Numbered from the stretch's first letter, positions 10,617 through 19,993 are shown. The stretch is DNA of 64,000 nucleotides from Micromonospora purpureochromogenes (GCF_900091515.1 NZ_LT607410.1:4836001-4900000), one strand, 5' to 3'. Notes: generated by a model from the sequence alone, not told the origin. A program made the numbers and translations.

Positions 10617-11374
10617 ACCTGACCCTGCGCATCTGGCGCCAGTCCGGCCCTGAGGACAAGGGTCGGATGGTGACCTACCAGGTCGACGACGTCTCCCCGG
10701 ACATGTCGTTCCTGGAGATGCTCGACGTTCTCAACGAGCGACTCATCCTCGCCGGCGAGGAGCCGGTCGCGTTCGACCACGACTGCCGCGAGGGCATCTG
10801 CGGCATGTGCGGTCTGATGATCAACGGCGACGCGCACGGCCCCCAGCGTGGCACCACCGCCTGCCAGCTGCACATGCGGCAGTTCTCCGACGGCGAGACG
10901 ATCGACATCGAGCCGTGGCGGGCCCGCGCCTTCCCGGTCATCAAGGACCTGGTGGTCAACCGGAGCGCCTTCGACAAGATCATCGCCGCCGGCGGGTACA
11001 TCACCGCCCCGACCGGCAGCGCCCCCGAGGCGCACTCCACGCCGGTGGCCAAGGCCAACGCGGACGCCGCCTTCGAGTCGGCCGCCTGCATCGGCTGCGG
11101 CGCCTGCGTCGCGGCCTGCCCCAACGGCTCCGGCATGCTCTTCACCGCCGCCAAGCTCACCCAGCTCTCGCTGCTGCCGCAGGGCCAGCCGGAGCGCTAC
11201 ACCCGGGTGATCGGCATGGTCGACGCGCACGACGAGGCCGGCTTCGGCGGCTGCACCAACGCCGGTGAGTGCACCGTGGTCTGCCCGAAGGGCATCCCGC
11301 TGAACACCATCGGCCGGCTCAACCGCGACTACCTGAAGGCCACCACCAAGGGCGCCGGCACCCCCGGCTCCTGA
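10613..11374 (+). CDS. sdhB: Succinate dehydrogenase iron-sulfur subunit
   Basis: 253 residues from GTG overlapping the sdhA stop. The [2Fe-2S] ligands are C58, C63, C66 and C84 in CREGICGMC and TTACQLH. Two further cysteine groups, [14 protein letters not shown] and [16 protein letters not shown], bind the [4Fe-4S] and [3Fe-4S] clusters. It relays electrons from SdhA flavin to the membrane cytochrome. It is the last gene of the operon; a strong hairpin with a T-run follows at 11406-11448. Confidence 0.96.
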
Positions 11375-11405
11375 CCGCGACGCGGGTCCGCCCGCCCGGC
11401 ACGCA

Positions 11406-11448
11406 CCGACCGCCGCATCCCCGCCGGGGGTGCGGCGGTCGGCGTTTT
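11406..11448 (+). terminator. Rho-independent terminator after sdhCAB
   Basis: Stem CCGACCGCCGCA (11406-11417) pairs with TGCGGCGGTCGG (11431-11442); a CCCC/GGGG pairing continues it inside. A TTTT run follows at 11445-11448. It is one of the few textbook intrinsic terminators in the window. Confidence 0.85.
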
Positions 11449-11561
11449 CCCGGGGGTACGGCGGGAAAGCAGCGCCCGGCGCCGGCCCGGGCGGCCCGCC
11501 GGTTCAAGCCGCCCACTCGGGGTAGCAGTCCCATGGACGGCACCGAGAGGGGACGACAGGC

Positions 11562-12746
11562 ATGAAGGCACTGACCTGGCACGGCAAGCGTGACGTCCGG
11601 GTGGAGGAGGTACCCGACCCGCGGATCGAGGAGCCCACGGACGCGATCGTCCGGATCACCTCCACCGCGATCTGCGGCTCCGACCTGCACCTGTACGAGG
11701 TGCTCGGGCCGTACCTGAAGCCCGGCGACATCCTCGGGCACGAGCCGATGGGCATCGTCGAGGAGGTCGGCCCGGGCGTGACCCGGCTCAAGCCGGGTGA
11801 CCGGGTGGTCGTCCCGTTCAACATCTCCTGCGGCGACTGCTGGATGTGCCGGCGGCAGCTCTACGCCCAGTGCGAGACCACCCAGGTCACCTCCGAGGGA
11901 AAGGGCGCGTCGCTGTTCGGCTACACCTCGCTCTACGGTTCCGTCCCCGGCGGCCAGGCCGAGTACCTGCGGGTCCCGTACGCCCAGTTCGGCCCGGTGA
12001 AGATCCCGGAGACCGGCCCGGACGAGCGCTACCTCTACCTCAGCGACATCCTGCCCACCGCCTGGCAGGCGGTGAAGTACGCCGACACCCCGCCCGGCGG
12101 CACCCTCGCCGTCTTCGGGCTGGGGCCGGTGGGCCAGTTCTGCGCCCGGATCGGCCGGCACCTGGGCGCCGAGCGGGTGATCGGGCTGGACCTGGTGCCG
12201 GAGCGGCTGGAGATGGCCCGCCGGCACGGCATCGAGACCCTCGACGTCAGTGAGCTCGATGACGTGCCGGCCACCCTGATCGACCTGGTCGACGGGCGCG
12301 GCCCGGACGCGGTGATCGACGCGGTCGGCATGGAGGCGCACGGCGCCACCGCGGGCAAGCTGGCCCAGACCGCCGCCGGGCTGCTGCCGGACAAGCTCGC
12401 CCAGACGATGACCGACAAGGTCGGCGTCGACCGGCTGGTGGTGCTCAAGGCCGCGCTCAAGGCGGTCCGCCGGGGCGGCACCGTCTCCATCTCCGGCGTG
12501 TACGGCGGCGAGGTGGACCCGCTGCCGCTGATGGAGATGTTCGACCGGGGCATCCAGCTGCGGATGGGGCAGTGCCACGTGCGCCGCTGGACCGACGAGA
12601 TCATGCCGCTGCTCTCCGGCGACGACGACCCGCTGGGTGTGGAGGACCTGCGTACCCACCGGGTGCCGCTGGCGCGGGCGCCACAGGCGTACGAGATGTT
12701 CCAGAAGAAGCAGGACGGCTGCGTCAAGGTCGTGCTCGCACCGTGA
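11562..12746 (+). CDS. Zinc-dependent alcohol dehydrogenase (formaldehyde dehydrogenase-like MDR)
   Basis: 394 residues. The catalytic zinc motif is ICGSDLH...GHEPMG, the structural zinc cluster CGDCWMCRRQLYAQC, and the Rossmann glycine motif GLGPVGQ (about residues 186-192). The long form, with the insert after the structural zinc (TSLYGSVPGGQAEYLRVPYA), matches glutathione-independent formaldehyde dehydrogenase-like medium-chain dehydrogenases. Substrate is therefore an aldehyde or alcohol, not identifiable further. The GTG of the next SDR overlaps its stop (GTGA), so both are made from one message and may act on related substrates. Confidence 0.88.
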   Translation: MKALTWHGKRDVRVEEVPDPRIEEPTDAIVRITSTAICGSDLHLYEVLGPYLKPGDILGHEPMGIVEEVGPGVTRLKPGDRVVVPFNISCGDCWMCRRQLYAQCETTQVTSEGKGASLFGYTSLYGSVPGGQAEYLRVPYAQFGPVKIPETGPDERYLYLSDILPTAWQAVKYADTPPGGTLAVFGLGPVGQFCARIGRHLGAERVIGLDLVPERLEMARRHGIETLDVSELDDVPATLIDLVDGRGPDAVIDAVGMEAHGATAGKLAQTAAGLLPDKLAQTMTDKVGVDRLVVLKAALKAVRRGGTVSISGVYGGEVDPLPLMEMFDRGIQLRMGQCHVRRWTDEIMPLLSGDDDPLGVEDLRTHRVPLARAPQAYEMFQKKQDGCVKVVLAP

Positions 12747-13696
12747 GCCGGGTGGTGGTGGTCACCGGGGCGACCAGCGGCATCGGCCGGGCGGCCGCCC
12801 GGAAGTTCGCCGGGCGCGGGGACCGACTCGTCCTCGCCGCCCGCTCCCCCGCCACCCTCGCCGAGGTACGCCGCGAGTGCCGCGACGCCGGCGCCGAGGT
12901 ACGGGAGGTGCCCACCGACGTGACCGCCCCGGGCGCGGTCGACGCCCTGGCGGAGGCGGCGCTGCGGGAGTTCGGCCGGATCGACGTCTGGGTGCACACC
13001 GCGGCGGTGATGGCGTACGGGCGCTTCGAGGAGATCCCGGCGGAGGTCTTCGACCAGGTGGTGCGGACCGACCTGCTCGCCTCCGCCGGGGTGGCCCGGG
13101 TCGCGCTGCGGCAGTTCAAGGCCGCCGGCGGCGGCACCCTGATCCTCACCGGCTCGGTGCTCGGGCACATCACCGCGCCCTACATGAGCGGCTACGTCAC
13201 CAGCAAGTGGGGCCTGCACGGCCTGGCCCGGACGTTGCAGCAGGAGTCGCGGGAGCTGCCCGGGGTGTACGTCTGCCTGGTCACCCCCGGCAGCGTGGAC
13301 ACTCCGGTCTACCAGCAGGCCGCCAACTACCTGGGCCGGATGGGCCGACCGCCGCTGCCGATCACCACCCCGCAACGGGTGGCCCGGGCGATCGTCGACT
13401 GCGCCGACCGGCCCCGCCGGGAGATCTCGGTGGGCCGGCTCAACCTGATCATGCGGACCGGCTTCACGATGCTGCCCGGCGTCTACGACGCGCTGGTCGG
13501 GCCGCTGATGCGCTGGGGCGGGCTGACCGACCGGCAGGTGCCGCCGCACGAGGGTGCGGTGTTCGCCCCCAACCCGGCCGGCGAGGCCGTCCGCGGCGGC
13601 TGGCTGCCCGACCTCCCCCGCCTGGCCCGGTCCGTGGGCGACACCGCCACCTCGGCCCTCACCGCCGGCGCCGCCGCCCTCCGCCGCCTCCGCTGA
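12743..13696 (+). CDS. Short-chain dehydrogenase/reductase with C-terminal extension
   Basis: 317 residues. NAD(P)-binding TGATSGIGR is near the N-terminus, the catalytic serine is in LILTGSVLG and the catalytic pair lies in GYVTSKWG. After about residue 245 comes an extension with a hydrophobic patch (FTMLPGVYDALVGPLMRWG), a feature of SDR proteins often annotated as SDR family oxidoreductase of unknown substrate. Start chosen at GTG 12743, which overlaps the dehydrogenase stop by four bases. The coupling suggests a two-step redox pathway with the upstream MDR. Confidence 0.85.
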   Translation: MSRVVVVTGATSGIGRAAARKFAGRGDRLVLAARSPATLAEVRRECRDAGAEVREVPTDVTAPGAVDALAEAALREFGRIDVWVHTAAVMAYGRFEEIPAEVFDQVVRTDLLASAGVARVALRQFKAAGGGTLILTGSVLGHITAPYMSGYVTSKWGLHGLARTLQQESRELPGVYVCLVTPGSVDTPVYQQAANYLGRMGRPPLPITTPQRVARAIVDCADRPRREISVGRLNLIMRTGFTMLPGVYDALVGPLMRWGGLTDRQVPPHEGAVFAPNPAGEAVRGGWLPDLPRLARSVGDTATSALTAGAAALRRLR

Positions 13697-13725
13697 CCAC
13701 CCCACCCCGCCCCCGCCCCCACCTC
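13697..13725 (-). other. G-quadruplex-like tract on the minus strand
   Basis: On the plus strand runs of four and five C alternate with single A or G residues just after the SDR stop. The minus strand therefore carries at least four G-runs of four or more with one-base loops, an ideal quadruplex pattern. The plus-strand RNA is C-rich and G-poor, which would also suit Rho loading. Confidence 0.45.
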
Positions 13726-13764
13726 CCCGACCACGCCGCGTCCCCGCCGCGCCCTTCTCTGGCC

Positions 13765-13824
13765 GCACTTTCAGAGAAAGCGTGGCTATGAAGCGCGGAA
13801 TAGCCACGCTTTCTCTGAAAGTGC
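13765..13824. repeat. Perfect 24-bp inverted repeat with 12-base loop
   Basis: Arms 13765-13788 and 13801-13824 are exact reverse complements; the loop is TGAAGCGCGGAA. The arm begins GCACTTTCAGAGAAAG and ends CGTGGCTA; inside each arm CTTTC-AGA-GAAAG is itself a small hairpin. Its A+T content is well above the surrounding DNA. It could end transcription of the MDR-SDR operon, but no T-run follows and the length exceeds normal terminators. Confidence 0.85.
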
Positions 13825-13826
13825 GC

Positions 13827-13875
13827 GGGTGCGTGGGTGCGTGGGTGCGTGGGTGCGCGGGTGCGAGGGGTTGGG
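13827..13875 (+). repeat. Octamer tandem repeat GGGTGCGT, G-quadruplex-like
   Basis: GGGTGCGT is repeated with an 8-base period (four near-perfect units 13827-13858, then GGGTGCGA and a degenerate end). Seven G3-G4 runs occur at regular spacing, enough for a plus-strand quadruplex. It directly follows the 24-bp inverted repeat. Confidence 0.7.
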
Positions 13876-13955
13876 CGTGAGGTGTGGCGGCGGCTCGGCG
13901 CGGGGGTGACGCGGTGGCTACCGTGTACTCGGGAGACGGCGGAGGGGACGTGGCG

Positions 13956-15101
13956 ATGCGGGCACCAGCGGACCGGGAACTCGACCGGGCACTCGGCGGG
14001 CGGCTGTGGCGGATGACGGGGATGGCCGCGGTGGCCGGCCTGGCCTGGGCGGCGCGGGACGTGCCGGCGGCGCTGGGCGGGCGGCTGACCGGGGCCCGGG
14101 CGGAACGGGCCGCCCGCTCCCCCCAGTTCCGCGACGGCACCTTCCACAACCGGGCCGCGACCCGGACGATGACCACCGGTGACCCGGGTCGGAACCTGGT
14201 CTGGGAGCTGATCTTCGGCAAGCAACGCCGACGCCCCAGCGCCCCGGTCCCGCTGCTGCCCCCGACATCCCCGCCCGCCACCGACGTCGAGCGCGAACTC
14301 AACATCGTCTGGTACGGCCATGCCTCCGCGCTGATCGAGATCGAGGGGCGGAAGGTCCTGATCGACCCGGTGTGGAGCGACCGCTGCTCCCCGTCCGCCA
14401 CGGTCGGGCCGAAGCGGCTGCACCAGCCCCCGGTACGCCTGGCCGACCTGCCCCCGGTCGACGCCATCCTGATCTCCCACGACCACTACGACCACCTCGA
14501 CATGGCCACCGTGCAGGAGCTGACCCGGCGGCAGTCCGCGCCGTTCCTGGTGCCGCTGGGCGTCGGCGCCCACCTCGACCGGTGGGGCGTGCCGGCCGAG
14601 CGGATCGTCGAGCTGGACTGGTCGGAGCGGCACCGGGTGGGTGGGCTGGAGATCATCGCCACCGCCGCCCAGCACTTCTCCGGCCGGGGGCTGCGCCGCG
14701 ACGGCACCCTCTGGAGCTCCTGGGTGGTCGCCGGCGCGCACCGCAAGGTCTTCTACACCGGCGACTCCGGCTACTTCGACGGGTACGCCGAGATCGGCGC
14801 GGAGCACGGGCCGTTCGACGTCACCCTGATGCAGATCGGCGCGTACGACCGGGCGTGGCCGGCCATCCACATGTTCCCCGAGGAGGCCGTCTCGGCCCAC
14901 CTCGACCTGCGCGGTGGGCTCTTCCTCCCGGTGCACTGGGCGACGTTCAACCTGGCCCTGCACGACTGGTCCGAGCCGGTGGACCGGCTCTGGGCCGAGG
15001 CCAAGGCGCGCGACGTGCGGCTGGCGGTGCCCCGCCCCGGCGAGCGGGTGGTGGTCGACGACCCGCCGCCGGTGGACGGCTGGTGGCAGGCGGTCGCCTG
15101 A
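13956..15101 (+). CDS. MBL-fold metallo-hydrolase (NAPE-PLD/UlaG-like)
   Basis: 381 residues. The metal motif HDHYDHLD (H-x-H-x-D-H) lies within ILISHDHYDHLD, with further ligands expected in AQHFSGRG, TGDSGY and PVHWATF. The N-terminal NIVWYGHASALIEI and LIDPVW are typical of lipid- or sugar-phosphate-acting members related to N-acylphosphatidylethanolamine phospholipase D. A hydrophobic segment near residues 21-38 could attach it to the membrane. ATG 13956 is chosen because GGAGGGG lies 8 bases upstream (13941-13947); a TACCGT -10 candidate is at 13919-13924. Substrate unknown. Confidence 0.87.
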   Translation: MRAPADRELDRALGGRLWRMTGMAAVAGLAWAARDVPAALGGRLTGARAERAARSPQFRDGTFHNRAATRTMTTGDPGRNLVWELIFGKQRRRPSAPVPLLPPTSPPATDVERELNIVWYGHASALIEIEGRKVLIDPVWSDRCSPSATVGPKRLHQPPVRLADLPPVDAILISHDHYDHLDMATVQELTRRQSAPFLVPLGVGAHLDRWGVPAERIVELDWSERHRVGGLEIIATAAQHFSGRGLRRDGTLWSSWVVAGAHRKVFYTGDSGYFDGYAEIGAEHGPFDVTLMQIGAYDRAWPAIHMFPEEAVSAHLDLRGGLFLPVHWATFNLALHDWSEPVDRLWAEAKARDVRLAVPRPGERVVVDDPPPVDGWWQAVA

Positions 15102-15163
15102 CGTACCCGCCGGTGCCGGCCCGCCGGCCGGCGCACGGCGGTCCCGACGCGCGGGGCCGGCGG

Positions 15164-16675
15164 TCAGAGTACGAAGGCGTCCGTCCAGAGGGCACCGGAG
15201 CGACCGGAGAGGGCGTCCAGCATGGCGACGGCCTGGCCGTCGGTGAGCTGGGCGACGAAGTCGACGATGGCCCGACCCCGGGCCCGGCCGATCCGGTCCG
15301 CCGTACGTGGGTGCAGCTCCGCCTCGGCCAGCTCGACCAGGTCGTGCAGCCGGCGCGGCAGCCGGGACTCCTCCTCCGGGTCGAGCAGCCACTCCCACAG
15401 CGCCTCGACCAGGGTGCCCAGCAGCCGGGCCTGGCCCCGCTGGTGCAGGGCCAGGTCGGGGCGGGCCAGCACGAACCGGTGGTGGACGAACTTGAGGACC
15501 TGCACCTCGTGCCACTGGGCCGGGGCGAGCAGCACGTGCCCGGAGCGCACCGACGGCTCGCGGACCACGGTGATCGCGTCCACGAACCGGGTGGTCCAGC
15601 GGGCGGAGAAGCGGGCCACGTACTGCTCGGCCTCGATCGAACCGTCGAAGGGCATCGCCAGCAGGCCCTCGACCAGTTCCTGGCGGACGTGCTCGACGGC
15701 GGCGGCGAAGGCGTCGTCGTCGGCGATCCAGCCGTCCTTGCGGTGCAGCTGGCGGCGCAGCCGCTCGATCGCCGAGCCGGGCCGGCGGGCCGCGCCGGTC
15801 AGCGCCGCGTCGGTGACCGCGCGCAGGTGACCGCCCTCCCGCTGCCAGGCCATCAGCTCGGCGGCCACCGCCCCCTGCTGGAGCACCCCCACCCGGTAGA
15901 AGTCCTCGACGTCGTGGATCGCGTACGCGATGTCGTCGGCGGTGTCCATCACCGAGGCCTCGACGGTCTGCTGCCAGTCGGCGATCCGGCCGGCGAACGG
16001 CTCCCGGGCCTGCCGCAGGTCGGCCAGCTCGGTCCGGTACGCGCCGAACTTCGCCGACCCGCTCTCCGGGTCGTCGGGCGGGGCGGCCGCGCCGCGGGGC
16101 GCCGGGGTGAGGTGCCGCGGGTGCGGGTCCGGATGGTCCAGCCGGGTCCACGGGTACTTCAGCAGGGCCGCGCGGACCGCGGCGGTCAGGTCGAGCCCGG
16201 TGGTGGCCGCGCCCCGGATCTCGGTGCTGGTGACGATCCGGTACGACTGCGCGTTGCCCTCGAAGCCGTCGGGCAGGCCGAGCCGCTGCCGGGCCAGCCG
16301 GTCCAGCACCCGCTCCCCCAGGTGCCCGAACGGCGGGTGGCCGAGATCGTGGGCGAGCGCGGCGGCCTCGACCACGTCCGGGTCGCAGCCGCCGAGCTCG
16401 TCCAGGAGCCGCCGGTGCGCCGGGTCGGCGGTGAGTCGCTCGGCGATCGCCCGGGCCACCTGGGCGACCTTCAGGCTGTGGGTGAGCCGGTTGTGCACCA
16501 GCAGGCCGGACCCGCCCGGGCTGATCACCTGGGTGACGCCGTTGAGCCGGGCGAAGAACGGCGAGCCGACGATCCGGTCCCGGTCGGCCCGGAACGGGCT
16601 GGCGGCCAGGTCGCCGAGCGCCCGGGCGCTGCCGCCGAAGAGCCGGCGGGCCCGCGGATCCGCTGGTTGTTCCAT
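15164..16675 (-). CDS. dgt: Deoxyguanosinetriphosphate triphosphohydrolase-like HD protein
   Basis: 503 residues. The HD-domain metal ligands are visible: H66 in NRLTHSLKV and H109-D110 in [12 protein letters not shown]. Family members cleave dNTPs to nucleoside and triphosphate and shape the dNTP pool; some defend against phage, but nothing around this gene suggests a defence island. The upstream in-frame extension to 16774 was discarded because a TAGCGT -10 lies seven bases before the ATG at 16675, which implies a leaderless transcript. It is convergent with the MBL gene and divergent from tex. Confidence 0.9.
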   Translation of the reverse strand: MEQPADPRARRLFGGSARALGDLAASPFRADRDRIVGSPFFARLNGVTQVISPGGSGLLVHNRLTHSLKVAQVARAIAERLTADPAHRRLLDELGGCDPDVVEAAALAHDLGHPPFGHLGERVLDRLARQRLGLPDGFEGNAQSYRIVTSTEIRGAATTGLDLTAAVRAALLKYPWTRLDHPDPHPRHLTPAPRGAAAPPDDPESGSAKFGAYRTELADLRQAREPFAGRIADWQQTVEASVMDTADDIAYAIHDVEDFYRVGVLQQGAVAAELMAWQREGGHLRAVTDAALTGAARRPGSAIERLRRQLHRKDGWIADDDAFAAAVEHVRQELVEGLLAMPFDGSIEAEQYVARFSARWTTRFVDAITVVREPSVRSGHVLLAPAQWHEVQVLKFVHHRFVLARPDLALHQRGQARLLGTLVEALWEWLLDPEEESRLPRRLHDLVELAEAELHPRTADRIGRARGRAIVDFVAQLTDGQAVAMLDALSGRSGALWTDAFVL

Positions 16676-16682
16676 GATCGCA

Positions 16683-16688
16683 ACGCTA
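16683..16688 (-). promoter_or_regulatory. -10 element (TAGCGT), leaderless start of dgt
   Basis: TAGCGT on the minus strand is separated from the ATG at 16675 by seven bases, with no purine-rich ribosome site between. Confidence 0.5.
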
Positions 16689-16778
16689 GCGCAGGCGCGT
16701 CCGGCGGGTATGGCGAGCGGCGTCGGGGGCGGGCGGCAGAATGCAGCACGGAACCCACAGCGAAGGCGGATCAAGATC

Positions 16779-19361
16779 GTGACCCAGTCAGTTCATCAGC
16801 GGATCGCCGACGAGCTCGGCGTCGCGGAGCGTCAGGTGCGGGCGGCCGTGGAGCTGCTCGACGGCGGCGCCACCGTGCCGTTCATCGCCCGCTACCGCAA
16901 GGAGGCCACCGGCCTGCTCGACGACGCGCAGCTGCGCACCCTCGAGGAGCGGCTGCGGTACCTGCGTGAGCTGGACGACCGGCGGGCCGCGGTGCTGGAG
17001 TCGATCCGCGGCCAGGGCAAGCTCGACGAGGCCCTGGAAGCGCAGCTCATGGCGGCCGACTCGAAGTCCCGGCTGGAGGACATCTACCTGCCGTACAAGC
17101 CCAAGCGGCGGACCCGGGCGCAGATCGCCCGCGAGGCCGGGCTGGAGCAGCTCGCGGACACCCTGCTCGCCGACCCGTCGCGGGACCCGCGCGAGACGGC
17201 CGCCGGCTTCGTCGACGCCGACCGGGGCGTGGCCGACGCCGCCGCCGCGCTGGAGGGCGCCCGGGCCATCCTGATCGAGCGCTTCGGCGAGGACGCCGAC
17301 CTGATCGGCACCCTGCGCGAGCAGATGTGGTCGCGGGGCCGGCTGGTCTCCCGGGTACGCGACGGCCAGGAGGCCGCCGGCGCCAAGTTCGCCGACTACT
17401 TCGACTTCGCCGAGCCGTACACCAAGCTGCCCTCGCACCGGATCCTGGCGATGTTCCGGGGCGAGAAGGAGGGCGTGCTCGACCTGACCATGGCCCCGGA
17501 GGCCGAGGGCGACAGCGACGCCGTGGTCACCGGCCCGAGCCGGTACGAGGCGGCGATCGCCGGCCGGTTCGGGATCAGCGACCAGGGGCGGCCCGCCGAC
17601 AAGTGGCTCGCCGACACGGTGCGCTGGGCCTGGCGTACCCGGATCCTCATCCACCTCGGCGCGGACCTGCGGATGCGGCTGTGGCAGGCGGCGGAGGAGG
17701 AGGCCGTCCGGGTCTTCGCCACCAACCTGCGTGACCTGCTGCTCGCCGCGCCCGCCGGCACCCGCGCGACGATGGGCCTGGACCCGGGCCTGCGCACCGG
17801 CGTCAAGGTCGCGGTGGTCGACGCCACCGGCAAGGTGGTCGCCACCGACACCATCTACCCGCACGAGCCGCGCCGGCAGTGGGACGCCTCGATCGAGACC
17901 CTGGCGAGGCTCGCCGGGGCGCACGACGTCGAGCTGGTCGCCATCGGCAACGGCACCGCCAGCCGGGAGACCGACAAGCTCGCCGGTGACCTGATCAAGC
18001 GGTACCCGCAGCTCAACCTCACCAAGGTGGTGGTCTCCGAGGCCGGCGCGTCGGTCTACTCCGCCTCCGCGTACGCCTCCCAGGAGCTGCCCGGGCTGGA
18101 CGTGTCGCTGCGCGGCGCGGTCTCCATCGCCCGCCGCCTCCAGGACCCGCTCGCCGAGCTGGTCAAGATCGACCCGCGCTCGATCGGCGTCGGGCAGTAC
18201 CAGCACGACCTGTCCGAGGTGAAGCTCTCCCGCTCACTGGACGCGGTGGTCGAGGACTGCGTCAACGCGGTCGGGGTGGACGTCAACACCGCCTCCGCGC
18301 CGCTGCTGACCCGGGTCTCCGGTATCGGCGCCGGCCTGGCGGAGAACATCGTGCTGCACCGCGACGCCAACGGCCCGTTCCGGTCCCGCGTGGAGCTGAA
18401 GAAGGTGCCCCGGCTCGGCCCGAAGGCGTTCGAGCAGTGCGCCGGCTTCCTGCGCATCCCCGGCGGCGACGACCCGCTGGACTCCTCCGGCGTGCACCCC
18501 GAGGCGTACCCGGTGGTGCGGCGGATCCTCGCCAGCACCGGGCAGGACCTGCGCTCGCTGATCGGGAAGAGCAACATCCTGCGCGGGCTGCGGGCCACCG
18601 ACTTCGTCGACGAGAAGTTCGGCCTGCCCACCGTCACCGACATCCTCGCCGAGCTGGAGAAGCCGGGCCGCGACCCGCGGCCGGAGTTCCGCACCGCCAC
18701 CTTCGCCGAGGGGGTGGAGAAGATCAGCGACCTGACCCCGGGGATGCTGCTGGAGGGCGTGGTCACCAACGTCGCGGCGTTCGGCGCGTTCGTCGACGTC
18801 GGCGTCCACCAGGACGGCCTGGTGCACGTGTCGGCGATGTCCCACACCTTCGTCAAGGACCCCCGGGACGTGGTCAAGTCCGGCGACGTCGTCCGGGTCA
18901 AGGTGCTCGACGTGGACGTGCCCCGCAAGCGCATCTCGCTCACCCTCCGGCTGGACGAGGACGCCGCCGGCAGCGCCGGTCGCCCGTCGGCCTCGGCGGA
19001 GGGCGGGCGCCGGGAGCGGGGCGGGGCGCGCGGCGAGCAGGGCGGGCGGACCGGCTCCGACGCCCGCGGCCAGCGGGCCGGCGCCGAGGCACGCCCCGGC
19101 GCCGACGGGCGCGGCGGTGGTGACCGGCGCGGGGGCGCTGACGGACGCGGGGGCGGTGACGGACGCGGGGGCGGCGACGGACGCGGGGGCGGTGACGGAC
19201 GCGGGGGCGGTGACGGACGCGGCGGGCAGCGCGGTGAGCGCGGCGGCGCGCGCGGCGGGTCGCGGGGCGGACCACAGCCGCGGCAGGGCCGTGGCGGCTC
19301 CGCGCCGGCCCCGGTGAACGACGCGATGGCCGAGGCGCTGCGCCGGGCCGGCCTGGCCTGA
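16779..19361 (+). CDS. tex: Tex-family RNA-binding transcription accessory protein
   Basis: 860 residues from GTG. Order of domains: N-terminal helical Tex region with [15 protein letters not shown]; the YqgF/RNase-H-like domain around [17 protein letters not shown]; helix-hairpin-helix units around [16 protein letters not shown] and [13 protein letters not shown]; and a C-terminal S1 domain ([16 protein letters not shown]...[16 protein letters not shown]). Tex binds structured nucleic acids and affects transcription. The last about 110 residues are a disordered Arg/Gly/Asp tail with six units of GGDGRG-type repeats, not part of canonical Tex. A long hairpin follows the stop. Confidence 0.95.
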   Translation: MTQSVHQRIADELGVAERQVRAAVELLDGGATVPFIARYRKEATGLLDDAQLRTLEERLRYLRELDDRRAAVLESIRGQGKLDEALEAQLMAADSKSRLEDIYLPYKPKRRTRAQIAREAGLEQLADTLLADPSRDPRETAAGFVDADRGVADAAAALEGARAILIERFGEDADLIGTLREQMWSRGRLVSRVRDGQEAAGAKFADYFDFAEPYTKLPSHRILAMFRGEKEGVLDLTMAPEAEGDSDAVVTGPSRYEAAIAGRFGISDQGRPADKWLADTVRWAWRTRILIHLGADLRMRLWQAAEEEAVRVFATNLRDLLLAAPAGTRATMGLDPGLRTGVKVAVVDATGKVVATDTIYPHEPRRQWDASIETLARLAGAHDVELVAIGNGTASRETDKLAGDLIKRYPQLNLTKVVVSEAGASVYSASAYASQELPGLDVSLRGAVSIARRLQDPLAELVKIDPRSIGVGQYQHDLSEVKLSRSLDAVVEDCVNAVGVDVNTASAPLLTRVSGIGAGLAENIVLHRDANGPFRSRVELKKVPRLGPKAFEQCAGFLRIPGGDDPLDSSGVHPEAYPVVRRILASTGQDLRSLIGKSNILRGLRATDFVDEKFGLPTVTDILAELEKPGRDPRPEFRTATFAEGVEKISDLTPGMLLEGVVTNVAAFGAFVDVGVHQDGLVHVSAMSHTFVKDPRDVVKSGDVVRVKVLDVDVPRKRISLTLRLDEDAAGSAGRPSASAEGGRRERGGARGEQGGRTGSDARGQRAGAEARPGADGRGGGDRRGGADGRGGGDGRGGGDGRGGGDGRGGGDGRGGQRGERGGARGGSRGGPQPRQGRGGSAPAPVNDAMAEALRRAGLA
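19119..19226 (+). repeat. 18-bp tandem repeat inside tex (GGDGRG units)
   Basis: Six units of 18 bases, core GGTGACGGACGCGGGGGC, run without frame change and encode a Gly-Asp-Arg repeat in the Tex tail. Near identity between units suggests recent expansion and possible length variation between strains. Confidence 0.8.
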
Positions 19362-19369
19362 CGCTCGAC

Positions 19370-19409
19370 GGCACGGCGTGGTCGCCCTCAGCTGGGACCA
19401 CGCCGTGCC
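19370..19409 (+). terminator. Hairpin terminator after tex
   Basis: Perfect 14-base stem GGCACGGCGTGGTC (19370-19383) with GACCACGCCGTGCC (19396-19409) and a 12-base loop. There is no T-run, as is common in high-GC actinobacteria. It begins eight bases after the tex stop. Confidence 0.75.
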
Positions 19410-19429
19410 GGCCTGCGGCCCGCACGAGC

Positions 19430-19517
19430 GGCAAGGCCGGACGACCCGGCAAGGCGAGACGACCCGCAAGCCCGGACAACGCGGCAAGGCCGGACAATCC
19501 CACGAGCCGGGACGACC
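19430..19517 (+). repeat. Degenerate 18-bp tandem repeat, intergenic
   Basis: About five imperfect units resembling GGCAAGGCCGGACGACCC follow one another (19430, 19448, 19466, 19483, 19501). No reading frame of interest is carried; it separates the tex terminator from the promoter of the next gene. Confidence 0.6.
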
Positions 19518-19546
19518 GGGCGGGGCCCGGGGCGGCGTGGTGGGCG

Positions 19547-19552
19547 TACCGT
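19547..19552 (+). promoter_or_regulatory. -10 element (TACCGT), leaderless start of the 19559 gene
   Basis: TACCGT ends exactly six bases before ATG 19559; no ribosome-binding sequence is present. Confidence 0.5.
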
Positions 19553-19558
19553 CGCGGG

Positions 19559-19993
19559 ATGGGTGCGGACGACGGCCTGGATTGGCGGGAGCGGCAGCAG
19601 CGGGCGGTGCGGGCGCACGCGGAGGCCGCCGATCGGCAGCGGGCGGCCGAGCACGCGGAGGCCGCGGAGCTGGTCGCCTGGTTCGCCGCCGAGGCGACCC
19701 GGCGGGGCCTGCGCACCACGCCGCTGGTCGCCCGTGGGCACGACGGTCGCGGTCGCTACCGGACCCGGCTGACCGGCTGGTACGTCGACCGCGCCGGGAC
19801 CCGGGCGGTGGACACGGCGGGCAGGTTCCACCTGCTCAGCGTGCCGCCCAGCCTGCGCGGCCGGCTCTTCGGCGTCGACCCCGAGCCCGACCCGGCGCCG
19901 CTGGTGCTCGGCCGGGGCGGCCGGGACGGCGAGTCGATCCCGCTGCGGACGCTGCTCACCCGCCGACTGGAGGCTGGGGACGACTGGCGGTGA
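19559..19993 (+). CDS. Conserved-looking hypothetical protein
   Basis: 144 residues, no family recognised. The first about 45 residues are a charged, alanine-rich helix (DWRERQQRAVRAHAEAADRQRAAEHAEAAEL). The rest looks folded, with VAWFAAEATRRGL, RYRTRLTGWYVDR and GRFHLLSVPPSLRGRLFGV. Cytoplasmic by appearance, with no signal or membrane segment. The last 38 bases overlap the convergent DUF389 gene. The leaderless promoter supports the start. Confidence 0.7.
   Translation: MGADDGLDWRERQQRAVRAHAEAADRQRAAEHAEAAELVAWFAAEATRRGLRTTPLVARGHDGRGRYRTRLTGWYVDRAGTRAVDTAGRFHLLSVPPSLRGRLFGVDPEPDPAPLVLGRGGRDGESIPLRTLLTRRLEAGDDWR

Noticed and set aside
15164..16675. dGTPase-like gene as part of a phage-defence island
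   Set aside because: Neighbours (MBL hydrolase, tex) are housekeeping and no other defence genes or mobile ends are visible.
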